A DNA stretch of 64,000 nucleotides from an uncultured Bacteroidales bacterium (GCA_947630665.1 CANRID010000002.1:1-64000); one strand, 5' to 3'. Positions 54,348 through 64,000 are shown, numbered from the stretch's first letter. The notes: generated from the sequence alone by a model not told the origin. A program made the numbers and translations.

Positions 54348-56399
54348 TTATTTTTTGATTTTTATTCTTGCATCCACTACGGTTACCGTTCTGGCGTTTC
54401 CCAGCAGCGGATTCAAATCCATCTCCGAAATTTCGGGCGCAGCCGTGCATAATGCGGAAACGCGCCGGATCGCTTCATTGAACAATACCGTATTGACCCC
54501 TTCTTTTCCCCGCGTACCCGCCAATATTCCGTATCCTTTCAGGCCGGTTATCATTTTTTCCGCTTCCCGACGGGATACGGGCGCGAGTGCGGTGCCGGTA
54601 TCCTTGAGTGTTTCTATGAAGATCCCCCCGAGACCGCACATGACTACGGTACCGAACTTCTCCTCCTTTTTTGCGCCTATGAACAGTTCCGTTCCGTAAA
54701 GCATGGGCTGGAGCAATATGCCGGAAGTCCCCTCGATGGACATCATCCGGGTAAATTCGGTAGAGAGGGTATTGTCGTCATTGACATTCAGGGATACGCC
54801 TCCTACATCGGTTTTGTGTATCGGCCCTATGACTTTCATGGCGACAGGATAACCGATCTCCCGGACGGCCTCCAACGCTTCCTCCACATTGCCGGCCACC
54901 ATCTCTTTTACCCGGCCGATGCCTGCCGCATCCAGCAGCAGCTGCACTTGCCGGGGCGGCAAGAACCCGTCCTGACATTCTTCTATCACGCTGCGGATCA
55001 TTTGCTTATCTACGGCCGGAGCGATGATTTCCTCTTCCGGTGCAGGGGTATTCATCACTTTTACGAAAGCTTCTCCGAAAGCCACTTCGTCATTGAAGGA
55101 AATTCCTCCCATCTTCTGGAATGTTTCGATGGCGTCTTTCGCATTGATGATGGAGGGCAGGATGGAATATATCGGCTTGCGGCATTCTTTTATCTTCTTC
55201 AGCAGTCCCTTATAGACATCCGTTACGTCGGAAAGTCCCGGACACCCGAATATTACGGCCATGGAATCGACATCGAAATCCCGTTCGCATGCCTCTAAGA
55301 TGCGGGAAAGCTGCGCTCCCGTTCCCGTAGCCAGAAAATCTATCGGATTCCCGACGGATGACCCGAGATACAATTCGGACAGGAGTTCGTCCGCTTTTTC
55401 TCCCGACAGCTTCGGAATCTCCACTCCCGATGTACTGAGAATATCGGTCAGCATGACGGCCGGGCCTCCGGCATGGGTAACGATGGCCATTCTGTTCCCG
55501 ACAGGACGGGGACACATCATGACCGAAGCGATATTTACCAATTCTTCCCGACTGTACGCCCTTACGATTCCGGCCTTCCGGAAAAGGGCGTTCACCGCCG
55601 CGTCCGGCGTGGCCAAGGCTCCGGTGTGAGAGGAAGCGGCCCGGCTTCCCGTCTCGCTGTAACCGGCTTTTATAGCCGCTATCCGGGCTCCTTTCAGAAC
55701 GAGGGAACGGGCATGTTTGAGCAATAAGTCCGGATCGGCGATGCTTTCGATATAAAGCAGCTTGACCGGAGAACTTTTTCCGGGGATATAATGCTCGTCC
55801 AGGTATTTCAATACGTCTTCCACGCCTGCCTGAGCGCTGTTGCCTACGGAAAAGACATTGGCGAAACGGATGCCGTGCTGCCGTGCCGCTTCCATAATGA
55901 ACACGACCGTAGCGCCGGAGCCGGAGATGATGTCTATGCCGTCGGGAGACAAGTTGGAAACAGGCTGGGTAAATATGCCCGCATAATGAGGAGTGGCCAC
56001 CCCGATGCAGTTGGGACCGATGACCGAGGCTCCGCAGCGGTCCGCGCATTCTACGATCTCCCTTTCATACCGGGCGCCTTCCGCACTGTTTTCCTGAAAT
56101 CCGGCCGAGTATATGATCAGGGCCTTGCACCCTTTTTTCTCGCACAATGTACGGACGGCTTCTACACACATTTTGGCGGGAATGGCCAGGATAGCGCAAT
56201 CTACGGGAGGCAATTCCTCCAAAGACGGAAAAGTTTCCTTTCCCTGGATATTTTTTCCTTTGGGATTGACTACATATATTCTACCCTTATAATTCAGGTT
56301 TATCAGATTCTTCAAGGCGCTTCCGCCCGGTTTGGAAACATCATCCGAACCGCCCACTACGACGATGCTCCCGGGTGAAATCAATTGTTCGGTAATCAT
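54348..56399 (-). CDS. acd: Acetate/acyl-CoA synthetase (ADP-forming), fused alpha-beta
   Basis: 683 residues from MITEQLI. Converts acyl-CoA, ADP and Pi to acid, ATP and CoA. The alpha part (1-460) carries the CoA-binding Rossmann domain (IVVVGGSDDVSKPGGSALKNL) and the phospho-His loop SSHTGAL (H258). The beta part (about 465-683) is an ATP-grasp domain (PVAMKVIGPIHKTDVGGVSLNV). Fused forms occur in many anaerobic bacteria. With the downstream 2-oxoacid oxidoreductase genes it would capture acyl-CoA energy from amino-acid fermentation; which acyl group is unknown. Confidence 0.94.
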   Translation of the reverse strand: MITEQLISPGSIVVVGGSDDVSKPGGSALKNLINLNYKGRIYVVNPKGKNIQGKETFPSLEELPPVDCAILAIPAKMCVEAVRTLCEKKGCKALIIYSAGFQENSAEGARYEREIVECADRCGASVIGPNCIGVATPHYAGIFTQPVSNLSPDGIDIISGSGATVVFIMEAARQHGIRFANVFSVGNSAQAGVEDVLKYLDEHYIPGKSSPVKLLYIESIADPDLLLKHARSLVLKGARIAAIKAGYSETGSRAASSHTGALATPDAAVNALFRKAGIVRAYSREELVNIASVMMCPRPVGNRMAIVTHAGGPAVMLTDILSTSGVEIPKLSGEKADELLSELYLGSSVGNPIDFLATGTGAQLSRILEACERDFDVDSMAVIFGCPGLSDVTDVYKGLLKKIKECRKPIYSILPSIINAKDAIETFQKMGGISFNDEVAFGEAFVKVMNTPAPEEEIIAPAVDKQMIRSVIEECQDGFLPPRQVQLLLDAAGIGRVKEMVAGNVEEALEAVREIGYPVAMKVIGPIHKTDVGGVSLNVNDDNTLSTEFTRMMSIEGTSGILLQPMLYGTELFIGAKKEEKFGTVVMCGLGGIFIETLKDTGTALAPVSRREAEKMITGLKGYGILAGTRGKEGVNTVLFNEAIRRVSALCTAAPEISEMDLNPLLGNARTVTVVDARIKIKK

Positions 56400-56417
56400 G
56401 TTGCGCTTCGTTTTGTA

Positions 56418-56425
56418 CAAAAATA
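56418..56425 (-). promoter_or_regulatory. -7 element for acd and the downstream operon
   Basis: TATTTTTG on the minus strand, 18 bases before the ATG. The rest of 56426-56582 shows nothing beyond AT-rich sequence and the DUF4080 stop. Confidence 0.5.
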
Positions 56426-56582
56426 ATAAAAAGTCCGAATAATTATATCGACAACGATAAAAAATAATTAAAAAATGAATTTAAATTATAAATCATAATA
56501 AAACCTTTCGTTTTCATGATAGGGAAAACCACCAGCGGCTCAAATACAAAGGGGCGGGCCGGAACAAGTTGAAACAGATTTC

Positions 56583-58301
56583 TCAATGGTTCCGGACATA
56601 TTTCAGACAGGCATATTCCACCGGCCGGCGCCGATCTATTTCCTTATTGAAACAAAACCAATGAATGTTTTCATTTTCAATTATATAATAATACCGGTAC
56701 CGGCCGTCCGCTTTCCGGGACAAAGGATTGTCCGGAAGGGGACACTCCGGTTCTTCCGGATTGTAATGAGACGCGTTCTCCGGACAACGGGAGATCCAGG
56801 GCCGGAGTATCGCCGCCGGTTCTTTCTTTAAGGAGAGTCCGTTTAAAACCCAGCCCGCAGAAAGGGCTCCCAAAACGGAGGGATAACGGGTTTTGCAATA
56901 ATCGTACAGTAATTCGGATTTCGATTCGAAACTGTATAGCCGGGTGAGGAAACCGGTTCCCGATAGAAACTCGGTAAGCTCCCGGAGAAAATCGGGATAT
57001 TCCAGAACGATTTCCCGGAAAATCTTCCTCCAGCGCGGATCGTTATACCAGCTTTCGAGTATTTTGGACAATATCATGCAACGATTCAGCTGATCGTATG
57101 TAATATGTTTTGTATTAAGAATTTCATAAGGAGGAACAGGGGAGTGGATTAACCCGGTCTCCCGGCTTTTCTCCCTGAAATAAGTACCGGGAAGGACTTT
57201 GAGGGATTCGAGTTGGATTTCATGGGGACCGATCCCTATAAGCCGGTTCGCATCCATGAGCAATTGTTTGTAAGTATAGCCGGGCAGTCCCGCAATCAGG
57301 TCTGCATGGACTTCGAATTTGCCTAACGAAACCAAGTATTCCAGTCCTTCGACCGCACAGGCGGTTTTGCCGGCACGCCCGCATCCTTCTATAACCCGGT
57401 CATTCAGACTCTGGATACCTGCCTCTATATGAAGCAAACCTTCCGGTAATGAAGATAAAGTATCTTTGATTGTTTGGTTTATCAGCGCCGGATGAATTTC
57501 TATATGAAACCGGATCTTCCCGGCGAAGCTCCGGAAAACCTCCAGCAGACGTACCGCCCTGAGGGGCTGTGCATTGAAAGTCCTGTCCAAGATCCTCACT
57601 TCCCGGATACCTTTTCTATATATCTTTTTCAACCGTTGCCGGATGATTTCCGGGTCGATATTGCGGACGGGGGTATTGCAGATGCCGCTTACGCAGAAGC
57701 GGCAGGTATTGAAGCAGCCGCGGGAGGTTTCCAATTGGACGAAAGATTTTTCCCAGTTGAAGAATCGGGATTTTTCCGGAGGAACTAATGCGGGGAAATC
57801 CCGGACAGCGACCGCCGCACACTTGCGGTATGAGCCGTCGGGACGCAGATATTCGAATCCCGGAAGCGATTCCCAGGGTTCCGGAGAATGCTGCGGGGAG
57901 TCTTCTATGATATTTCGGATCAGCAAAGGGAATATTTCCTCGCCTTCGCCCTTGAATACGGAATCGACAAACCCGTTTCCCCGCAGGAAGGCTTCATTGT
58001 TCCCCAAGAATTCCGGGCCTCCCAATATGATACGGACCGGGCCGAGCAGGGCCTTGAGTCTGCACAGTAAGAATTGAAGAGTTTCCATATTGAAAAGCCA
58101 GGCCGTGGCGAAAATATAGTGCGGTCTGAATTTCAGTACGGAAGATATGATGAGGGCCGGGTCTGTTTTGGGAGTTCCGGAGACCATTTTCCATCGGGAT
58201 TTTTTTAGCAGATCTCTTGGAATCTGCGCATGAAGCGCGGGATAAGCGAGCGACGAATGGGAATAGGACGCATTTATGTCGAGCCACAGAAATCTTGTCA
58301 T
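56583..58301 (-). CDS. B12-binding/radical SAM protein, DUF4080 family
   Basis: 572 residues. N-terminal cobalamin-binding-like Rossmann domain (about 1-130), radical SAM core (about 185-400) with the [4Fe-4S] motif C196-x3-C200-x2-C203 (RGCFNTCRFC), SAM-binding features EIQLESL, and a DUF4080 C-terminal domain. Acts on an unknown substrate; related proteins include MiaB-like and methylthiotransferase-like enzymes but their motifs are absent. Divergent from the purine nucleoside phosphorylase gene. Confidence 0.87.
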   Translation of the reverse strand: MTRFLWLDINASYSHSSLAYPALHAQIPRDLLKKSRWKMVSGTPKTDPALIISSVLKFRPHYIFATAWLFNMETLQFLLCRLKALLGPVRIILGGPEFLGNNEAFLRGNGFVDSVFKGEGEEIFPLLIRNIIEDSPQHSPEPWESLPGFEYLRPDGSYRKCAAVAVRDFPALVPPEKSRFFNWEKSFVQLETSRGCFNTCRFCVSGICNTPVRNIDPEIIRQRLKKIYRKGIREVRILDRTFNAQPLRAVRLLEVFRSFAGKIRFHIEIHPALINQTIKDTLSSLPEGLLHIEAGIQSLNDRVIEGCGRAGKTACAVEGLEYLVSLGKFEVHADLIAGLPGYTYKQLLMDANRLIGIGPHEIQLESLKVLPGTYFREKSRETGLIHSPVPPYEILNTKHITYDQLNRCMILSKILESWYNDPRWRKIFREIVLEYPDFLRELTEFLSGTGFLTRLYSFESKSELLYDYCKTRYPSVLGALSAGWVLNGLSLKKEPAAILRPWISRCPENASHYNPEEPECPLPDNPLSRKADGRYRYYYIIENENIHWFCFNKEIDRRRPVEYACLKYVRNH

Positions 58302-58338
58302 AAACCTGTATTTGGTGCCAAAATACGATATTTTTATC

Positions 58339-58346
58339 TATTTTTG
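58339..58346 (+). promoter_or_regulatory. -7 element for the phosphorylase-HAD-MBL unit
   Basis: TATTTTTG on the plus strand, 53 bases before the phosphorylase ATG. Confidence 0.5.
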
Positions 58347-58398
58347 TTATTCGGAAAGAAGAAAATGAAAGACTGTTGATAAAGAACGTTTTTTGAAT

Positions 58399-59229
58399 AT
58401 GGATGAAAGAGTTGTAAGAATCAATGAGGCTGCGGAGTATATCAAGGGCAGGTTAGGAGGCAAGACATCCTTGGCGGGGATTGTCTTGGGAAGCGGGCTG
58501 GGCAAACTGGCCGATGGAATCGAAGATCCCGTAGTCATACCTTATAAGGAGATTCCCCATTTCCCGGTATCTACCGCCGTAGGTCATAAGGGAAATTTCA
58601 TTGCGGGTACCTTGGGCGGGAAATTCGTTGTGGCCATGCAGGGACGTTTCCATTTTTACGAAGGATATTCCATGGAGCTGGTCACTTTGCCCGTGCGGGT
58701 GATGAAAGTGTTAGGCATAAAATATCTGTTCGTGTCCAATGCGGCCGGCGGCGTAAACTTCGCTTTCAAGGTAGGGGACCTGATGATTATCCGCGACCAT
58801 ATCAATCTGCTTCCCAATCCGCTTATCGGGAAGAATATGGATGATTTCGGCCCGCGGTTCCCGGATATGACGCGTCCGTATGATCCGGGACTGATCGGAC
58901 GGATGGAGGAAATCGCCCGTCGGGAAAAGATACAATTGAAAAAAGGCGTTTATTTAGCCGGCACCGGGCCGAGTTACGAAACTCCGGCGGAATATTCTTT
59001 TTTCCGCCTCATAGGCGCCGATGCAGTGGGTATGTCCACCGTGCCGGAGGTGATTGCGGCGCGTCACAGCGGTATTCCCGTTTTCGGCATGTCGGTCATT
59101 ACCAATGAAGCGCACGGCGATTTTCCGGAAGATTACGTAAATGACGGAGAAGAGGTGATAAAAGCGGCGGATGCGGCGGCTGACCGGATGTCTTTATTAT
59201 TTACCCGGCTGATTTCAACTTTGGACTGA
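58399..59229 (+). CDS. Purine-nucleoside phosphorylase
   Basis: 276 residues from the ATG (a TTG two codons earlier is also open). Cleaves guanosine/inosine-type nucleosides with phosphate. Trimeric PNP family motifs: [21 protein letters not shown] for ribose and phosphate, [21 protein letters not shown], and SVITNEAHG near the C-terminus. Closest in type to the trimeric guanosine/inosine enzyme (DeoD is the hexameric one). First of a probable three-gene unit with the HAD and MBL genes (33-base gap then 7-base overlap). Confidence 0.93.
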   Translation: MDERVVRINEAAEYIKGRLGGKTSLAGIVLGSGLGKLADGIEDPVVIPYKEIPHFPVSTAVGHKGNFIAGTLGGKFVVAMQGRFHFYEGYSMELVTLPVRVMKVLGIKYLFVSNAAGGVNFAFKVGDLMIIRDHINLLPNPLIGKNMDDFGPRFPDMTRPYDPGLIGRMEEIARREKIQLKKGVYLAGTGPSYETPAEYSFFRLIGADAVGMSTVPEVIAARHSGIPVFGMSVITNEAHGDFPEDYVNDGEEVIKAADAAADRMSLLFTRLISTLD

Positions 59230-59262
59230 TTCCGGAAGGGTCAGTTTTCGTATCCCGACAAG

Positions 59263-59892
59263 ATGATGATAAAGAATATAATATTCGATATGGGTGGCGT
59301 TTTGGTGGGTCTGGACCGCCATAAATGCCTGGATGCTTTTGCTGCGATAGGTTTTCCGGATTTCGGGGATTATCTGGATCCTTACAAACAGAAAGATTTT
59401 TTTGCGGCATTCGAGAACGGAGATTTGACGGCGGCGCAATTCCGGGATGAAGTGCGCCGGCATATTTCCCGGCCGGAGACTGCCGATCAGGAGATAGATA
59501 ATGCGTTGAACATGTTCCTGACGGGAGTAAATCCTGCAAAGATCCGGTTCTTGCTGGATCTGAGAAACAAATACAAACTCTTTTTGCTGAGCAATACCAA
59601 TCCGATATCCTGGAAGCATACGCAGGAGTTGTTTGAAGAAGCCGGCGGCATCCCGATGGTCTCCGCATTCGATCGTGTTTTCCTTTCCTTTGAAATGAAC
59701 AAATCCAAGCCGGGAGAAGCTATTTTCCGTCAGGTGCTGCGGGATGCGGGAATCCGGGCGGAAGAAAGTCTGTTTGTCGATGACGGACCTGCGAATACCG
59801 CGGCCGCTTCGGGTATGGGATTCCGGGTTCTTCTATATGATGTGAATACCGATCTGGCGGCAAAAGTGACGGAGGCATTGGAAGAATGGTAA
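59263..59892 (+). CDS. HAD family hydrolase (HAD-IA type)
   Basis: 209 residues. Motif I IIFDMGGVLVG lacks the second Asp of the usual DxD (it has DMG), as in several phosphoglycolate- and epoxide-hydrolase-like HADs. Motif II LLSNTN, motif III MNKSKPG, motif IV FVDDGPANTAAA are present. The alpha-helical C1 cap lies at about 15-90. Substrate unknown. Stop overlaps the MBL gene by seven bases. Confidence 0.88.
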   Translation: MMIKNIIFDMGGVLVGLDRHKCLDAFAAIGFPDFGDYLDPYKQKDFFAAFENGDLTAAQFRDEVRRHISRPETADQEIDNALNMFLTGVNPAKIRFLLDLRNKYKLFLLSNTNPISWKHTQELFEEAGGIPMVSAFDRVFLSFEMNKSKPGEAIFRQVLRDAGIRAEESLFVDDGPANTAAASGMGFRVLLYDVNTDLAAKVTEALEEW

Positions 59893-60683
59893 AATTCGTA
59901 AGTCTTTCCAGCGGAAGCAACGGTAATTGTTATTATATAGGCAACGAGCATACGGCGCTGCTGATCGATGCCGGTATCGGCCCGCGTACTATCAAAAAAC
60001 GTTTGCTCGAACACGGCATCTCTATGGAAACCGTTGAATTCGTGCTTGTCACACATGATCATATCGATCATATCAAGAGCTTAGGGTCCTTGGCGGAGCG
60101 TTTGCATTTGCCGGTATATGCTTCCGAAAAATTGCATGGAGCGCTCGAGAGACATTTTTGTACGCGCGGCAAACTGTCGGGATGCATCCGGAAAACGATA
60201 CTGGATCGCCCCTGCGAATATAAAGGGGTCCGGTTCATTCCTTTCGAAGTGCCTCACGACGCTACCGAAACGGTAGGATATTATATCGATTTCTACGGGA
60301 CCAAATTCACTTTTCTTACGGATGCGGGCGCTGTGACGGAATCGGTCATCAAGTATTGCAAAATGTCGGGACACCTGATATTCGAGGCCAATTACGATCT
60401 GAATATGCTGCTGAGGGGAAGTTATCCTCCGGATCTGAAGATAAGGATTATGGAAGGCCACGGTCACTTGAGCAACGAACAGACGGCCTCCGCCCTTAAA
60501 ATCATCTACCACCGGGATCTGAGCCATATTTTTTTATGCCATTTGAGCGAAAACAACAATACTCCCGCCGTGGCATACGATACCATAGCGAAAGGGTTGT
60601 CCGATATAGGCGTAAAAGTGGGGACCGATGTCGCCCTTACCTGCCTTCCCCGCAGGCAATCGTCCCAGCTGTTCACCTTTTAA
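59886..60683 (+). CDS. MBL-fold metallo-hydrolase (YycJ/WalJ-like)
   Basis: 265-residue metallo-beta-lactamase-fold protein with the metal motif THDHIDH (56-62), the later metal-ligand regions EVPHDATETVGY, FLTDAG and LCHLSENNNT, and the N-terminal FVSLSSGSNGNCYYI. The YycJ/WalJ group has suggested exonuclease or DNA-damage roles. Lacks the RNase J beta-CASP domain. Follows the HAD gene with a 7-base overlap and ends before an intrinsic terminator. Confidence 0.88.
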   Translation: MVKFVSLSSGSNGNCYYIGNEHTALLIDAGIGPRTIKKRLLEHGISMETVEFVLVTHDHIDHIKSLGSLAERLHLPVYASEKLHGALERHFCTRGKLSGCIRKTILDRPCEYKGVRFIPFEVPHDATETVGYYIDFYGTKFTFLTDAGAVTESVIKYCKMSGHLIFEANYDLNMLLRGSYPPDLKIRIMEGHGHLSNEQTASALKIIYHRDLSHIFLCHLSENNNTPAVAYDTIAKGLSDIGVKVGTDVALTCLPRRQSSQLFTF

Positions 60684-60753
60684 GCCTTACCGGATCCGGA
60701 ACCGATATTTGCGTTTTTTGCATTGACGGATGCTTTGTACGGATATTAAAAAA

Positions 60754-60788
60754 GGGAATGACTTCTATTTCTGGTCATTCCCTTTTCC
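60754..60788. terminator. Bidirectional terminator between the MBL gene and pckA
   Basis: Perfect 9-bp stem (60754-60762 with 60774-60782), 11-base loop, A-run before and T-run after, so it can stop transcripts from both converging genes. Confidence 0.85.
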
Positions 60789-60856
60789 ATGTTTTCCCGG
60801 GTCACTCCCGGATTATGCCGATTTCCGGAAAAACCGTTTCTTCCGGAAATGGGTTT

Positions 60857-62464
60857 CTACAGTTTCGGACCGGCTGCAACCAAAGCTTTTCCGGCAGCGT
60901 TACCGGTGAATTTATTGAAGTTCTTGATGAAGCGTCCGGCCAGGTCTTTCGCCTTTTCGTCCCACTGCGCAACATCCTGATAAGTGTCGCGCGGATCGAG
61001 GATCTTAGGATCCACTCCCGGCAGGGAAGTAGGGATCGTCAGGTTGAAATAAGGGATGGTCTTGGTAGGAGCTTCATTGATGGAACCGTTCAGTATGGCA
61101 TCGATGATTCCGCGGGTATCCTTAATGGAAATACGTTTCCCTGTTCCGTTCCAGCCGGTGTTTACTAAATAAGCCTTCGCACCGGATTTTTCCATCTTCT
61201 TCACTAATTCTTCCCCGTATTTGGTAGGGTGCAAAGAAAGGAACGCCGCCCCGAAGCATGCGGAGAAAGTAGGGGTCGGTTCGGTAATACCGCGTTCCGT
61301 ACCGGCCAGTTTGGCGGTAAATCCGGAAAGGAAATAATATTTGGTCTGTTCCGGAGTCAGTATGGAAACCGGAGGCAGTACGCCGAAAGCATCTGCAGAC
61401 AGGAAAATCACTTTTTCTGCGGCAGGAGCCTTGGAAACCGGTCTTACAATATTCTTGATATGGTCGATCGGATAGGAAACGCGGGTATTTTCGGTTACGC
61501 TTTTATCGTTGAAATCGATTTTGCCATTGGCATCCACCGTTACGTTTTCGAGCAAAGCGTTGCGTTTGATAGCATTGTAAATATCCGGTTCCGCCTCTTT
61601 GGAAAGATTGATGACCTTGGCGTAGCATCCGCCTTCGAAATTGAATACGCCGTCATCGTCCCAACCATGCTCGTCGTCGCCGATAAGCAAACGTTTAGGG
61701 TCGGTAGACAAAGTGGTCTTGCCTGTTCCGGACAAACCGAAGAAAATGGCGGTGTTTTTGCCGTTCATATCGGTATTGGCAGAGCAGTGCATGGAAGCCA
61801 TGCCCTTTAAAGGAAGAAGGTAGTTCATAATGGAGAACAGCCCTTTTTTCATTTCTCCCCCGTACCAGGTATTGAGAATTACCTGTTCGTTGGAGGTCAG
61901 GTTGAATACGGTAGCGGTCTCGGAGTTGAGGCCCAACTCTTTATAGTTTTTCACCTTGGCTTTGGAAGCATTGAAGGAGACGAAATCCGGTTCGCCGTAA
62001 TCGGCCAGTTCCTCTTCCGTAGGGCGGATGAACATATTTTTCACGAAATGGGCCTGCCATGCCACTTCCATAATGAAACGCACTTTCAGGCGGGAGTTTG
62101 GATTCGCCCCGCAGAAAGTATCCATTACATACAGTCTCTTGCCGGACAGTTCCTTGACAGCCAAATCTTTCAACGCTTTCCAGGTTTCCGGGGAGGTAGG
62201 CTTGTTATCGTTTTTATATTCATCTGAAGTCCACCAGATGGTGTCTTTGGAAGTATCGTCCAATACGAAAAATTTATCTTTAGGGGAGCGCCCGGTATAG
62301 ATTCCGGTCATTACGTTTACAGCTCCGAGTTCGGTAATCGTTCCTTTATCATAACCGGTGAGGCCCTCTTTGGTTTCCTCTTCAAAAAGGGTTTCGTAGG
62401 AGGGGTTGTGGAGAATTTCCTTCACATCGGTAATTCCGTACTTGCTTAAATCTATTTTTGACAT
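60857..62464 (-). CDS. pckA: Phosphoenolpyruvate carboxykinase (ATP)
   Basis: 535 residues, full length. Converts oxaloacetate plus ATP to PEP plus CO2 plus ADP; in anaerobic Bacteroidetes it often runs in the carboxylating, ATP-forming direction on the way to succinate. Motifs: [10 protein letters not shown] (56-65), substrate-side CSANT, P-loop [11 protein letters not shown] (243-253), metal-binding [23 protein letters not shown] -7 element lies upstream. Confidence 0.97.
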   Translation of the reverse strand: MSKIDLSKYGITDVKEILHNPSYETLFEEETKEGLTGYDKGTITELGAVNVMTGIYTGRSPKDKFFVLDDTSKDTIWWTSDEYKNDNKPTSPETWKALKDLAVKELSGKRLYVMDTFCGANPNSRLKVRFIMEVAWQAHFVKNMFIRPTEEELADYGEPDFVSFNASKAKVKNYKELGLNSETATVFNLTSNEQVILNTWYGGEMKKGLFSIMNYLLPLKGMASMHCSANTDMNGKNTAIFFGLSGTGKTTLSTDPKRLLIGDDEHGWDDDGVFNFEGGCYAKVINLSKEAEPDIYNAIKRNALLENVTVDANGKIDFNDKSVTENTRVSYPIDHIKNIVRPVSKAPAAEKVIFLSADAFGVLPPVSILTPEQTKYYFLSGFTAKLAGTERGITEPTPTFSACFGAAFLSLHPTKYGEELVKKMEKSGAKAYLVNTGWNGTGKRISIKDTRGIIDAILNGSINEAPTKTIPYFNLTIPTSLPGVDPKILDPRDTYQDVAQWDEKAKDLAGRFIKNFNKFTGNAAGKALVAAGPKL

Positions 62465-62523
62465 AATAAAGTTAATTTAATTTTTTATGAATTCTTTTAT
62501 TTTTATCCTAATATTCCAAGATG

Positions 62524-62531
62524 CAAAGATA
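62524..62531 (-). promoter_or_regulatory. -7 element for pckA
   Basis: TATCTTTG on the minus strand, 60 bases before the pckA ATG; upstream ATTG is 23 bases away, so the -33 is uncertain. Confidence 0.5.
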
Positions 62532-62695
62532 GATATAAAAACTAAAATCATGAGCAATCTTCCTACAAAATTCTTGCCGAAAAACCGACAAAACTGAACG
62601 AAACGGAAAATGCAGAAATACAATATGATAAGAATCGATCCGGTCTTAATTCGAAATTAGAAAGGCTGTCGGGATTATTATTGAAAGGAATTCGA

Positions 62696-62703
62696 TATTT
62701 TTG
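62696..62703 (+). promoter_or_regulatory. -7 element for recQ
   Basis: TATTTTTG on the plus strand, 22 bases before the recQ ATG. Confidence 0.55.
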
Positions 62704-62725
62704 TAAAAGAAAAAACGGAGACGGA

Positions 62726-64000
62726 ATGATAAAGGAGATTTTGAAAAGATATTGGGGTTATGACGAGTTCAGACCCATGCAGGAGGAGATTATTTCCGCT
62801 ATTTTGAACGGGGAGGATACGTTGGCGCTCATGCCTACGGGTGGAGGGAAGTCCGTGTGTTTTCAGGTGCCGGCCATGGCCAAGGAAGGGATCTGCTTAG
62901 TGGTGTCTCCGTTGATCGCTCTGATAAAGGATCAGGTACAGAATCTGAATGCCAGAGGGATGAGGGCGCTGGCGGTGTATTCGGGCATGAATTATCATCA
63001 GATAGATGTAGCTTTGGATAATGCGATATACGGAGATTATAAATTTTTATATGTATCGCCCGAAAGGCTCCAGACGCCTTTGTTCCAGGAAAGGGTGCAG
63101 AAAATGAACATCAACTTCTTGGTGGTGGATGAAGCGCACTGTATTTCCCAATGGGGATATGATTTTCGTCCTTCCTACCTGGAAATCAAAGAAATAAAAA
63201 AACATATAGGGAAGGTCCCGACGGTTGCCCTGACGGCTACCGCCACGAAAAAGGTGGCGGAGGATATAATGCGGCATCTGGAATTCGAAAGGCCCCATGT
63301 CATTTCGTCCGGGTTCCGGCGGCCGAATTTGTCGTACGTGGTAAGGGAAACGGACGATAAATACGGAAACATCCTGCGGATATGCCGGGCTGTGCAGGGT
63401 TCGGGAATCGTTTACGTGCGGGAGCGCAAAAAGACCGAAGAGATCGCGGGTTTCCTCAGGGGACAGGGAATCGCAGCCGACTTTTATCATGCCGGCCTGA
63501 GCAAGGAAATGCGCTCGATCAAACAGGACGGATGGAAAAAAGGAGAGATCAGGGCGATCGTAGCCACCAACGCATTCGGTATGGGAATCGATAAGCCGGA
63601 CGTGCGTTTTGTGATTCACTACGATCTGCCGGATTCCATTGAAGCGTATTTTCAGGAAGCGGGCCGGGCCGGCCGGGACGGATTGCGCTCTTATACTACG
63701 TTGCTGTGGAATCGTTCCGATTTGAACCGTCTCAGACAAATACATAACGTAACATATCCGTCGGTAGAATATATCAAAGATATCTATCAGAAAGTCTTTA
63801 TCTATTTGCAGATTCCCTATGAAGCGGGAAAGGAAAGCGTCAACAAGTTCGATCTGGCCGGATTCGCCCGGAAATTTTCGCTGAATGCGGTATCGGCTTA
63901 TTATGCCATTAAATATATAGAGCAGGAAGGTTACTGGGAACTGACGGACGAGATCGACAATCCGTCCCGGATCACCTTTATCGTAAACCGGGATGAATTA
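62726..64000 (+). CDS. recQ: ATP-dependent DNA helicase RecQ (cut at window edge)
   Basis: First 425 codons of a RecQ helicase, read straight to the last base of the window with no stop. 3'-5' superfamily 2 helicase for recombination repair and replication-fork restart. Motifs: Q-like FRPMQEEII (15-23), Walker A MPTGGGKS (36-43), DEAH (135-138), TATATKKV, and in the second RecA domain VATNAFGMGIDKPDVRFVIHYDLPDS with FQEAGRAGRDG. The zinc/RQC and HRDC parts lie beyond the window, so their presence cannot be checked. ATG at 62726. Confidence 0.95.
   Translation, partial: MIKEILKRYWGYDEFRPMQEEIISAILNGEDTLALMPTGGGKSVCFQVPAMAKEGICLVVSPLIALIKDQVQNLNARGMRALAVYSGMNYHQIDVALDNAIYGDYKFLYVSPERLQTPLFQERVQKMNINFLVVDEAHCISQWGYDFRPSYLEIKEIKKHIGKVPTVALTATATKKVAEDIMRHLEFERPHVISSGFRRPNLSYVVRETDDKYGNILRICRAVQGSGIVYVRERKKTEEIAGFLRGQGIAADFYHAGLSKEMRSIKQDGWKKGEIRAIVATNAFGMGIDKPDVRFVIHYDLPDSIEAYFQEAGRAGRDGLRSYTTLLWNRSDLNRLRQIHNVTYPSVEYIKDIYQKVFIYLQIPYEAGKESVNKFDLAGFARKFSLNAVSAYYAIKYIEQEGYWELTDEIDNPSRITFIVNRDEL

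Noticed and set aside
60536-61168. A 210-codon plus-strand open frame across the end of the MBL gene and the terminator
   Set aside because: It runs through a strong terminator and the pckA coding strand and has no family features.
1-64000. CRISPR array, tRNA or rRNA genes, insertion sequences, prophage
   Set aside because: No regularly spaced repeats, tRNA-like cloverleaf, rRNA signature, transposase or integrase was found on either strand.

Overview
The window looks like chromosomal DNA of an anaerobic Bacteroidales bacterium. The evidence is a SusC/SusD pair, genes preceded by the Bacteroidetes -7 promoter motif TAnnTTTG, A-rich leaders with few strong Shine-Dalgarno sites, RmuC, RNase Y, a four-subunit 2-oxoacid:ferredoxin oxidoreductase with ADP-forming acyl-CoA synthetase, and PEP carboxykinase. 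A cysteate-synthase-like enzyme, of the kind used for sulfonolipids, points weakly to the Rikenellaceae/Alistipes side; this taxonomic guess is inference. No rRNA, tRNA, CRISPR array, IS element or prophage was seen.

Layout. 0-10 kb: an accessory AAA ATPase, an Hsp20, a large receiver-like/PPDK_N protein, a MATE exporter overlapping a cytidylate-kinase-like gene, and Nramp and AGCS transporters. 10-18 kb: a compact histidine operon (hisG, hisD, hisC-hisB fusion, hisH-hisA fusion, hisF, hisIE). Ahead of it is a promoter, a short leader peptide with a run of five His codons and an intrinsic terminator, which is a textbook-type attenuator. 18-24 kb: VanX-like dipeptidase, DUF4153 membrane protein, CAT-like acetyltransferase, WYL regulator, HerA/DUF853 ATPase. 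24-33 kb: a same-strand run of MarR regulator, HdrC, HdrB, HdrA-like, small Fe-S protein, HdrE/HdrD-type membrane fusion, cysteate-synthase-like enzyme and SulP transporter. 33-41 kb: rmuC, then a susC/susD locus whose upstream region has perfect 20-bp inverted repeats enclosing a promoter that points away from susC (candidate phase-variable switch), then a Ca/Na exchanger and an EamA transporter. 41-51 kb: carA-carB, a short UvrA-like protein that looks foreign, RNase Y, a structured RNA (candidate 6S) and zapA with a coiled-coil partner. 51-56 kb: oxidoreductase (Vor/Kor) genes, an unlisted 53-residue membrane protein and ADP-forming acyl-CoA synthetase. 56-64 kb: radical SAM DUF4080, purine nucleoside phosphorylase, HAD hydrolase, MBL hydrolase, pckA and a recQ gene cut by the window edge.

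How the genes work together. The his operon carries every histidine step except histidinol-phosphate phosphatase; a HAD phosphatase gene lies directly downstream. The Hdr-like cluster plausibly links the quinone pool to sulfur redox chemistry, with cysteate as one sink for sulfite. The Vor and acyl-CoA synthetase genes form a substrate-level ATP module for amino-acid fermentation. The four observations most worth following up are the Hdr-cysteate synthase-SulP cluster, the candidate invertible susC promoter, the two his fusions and the his attenuator.
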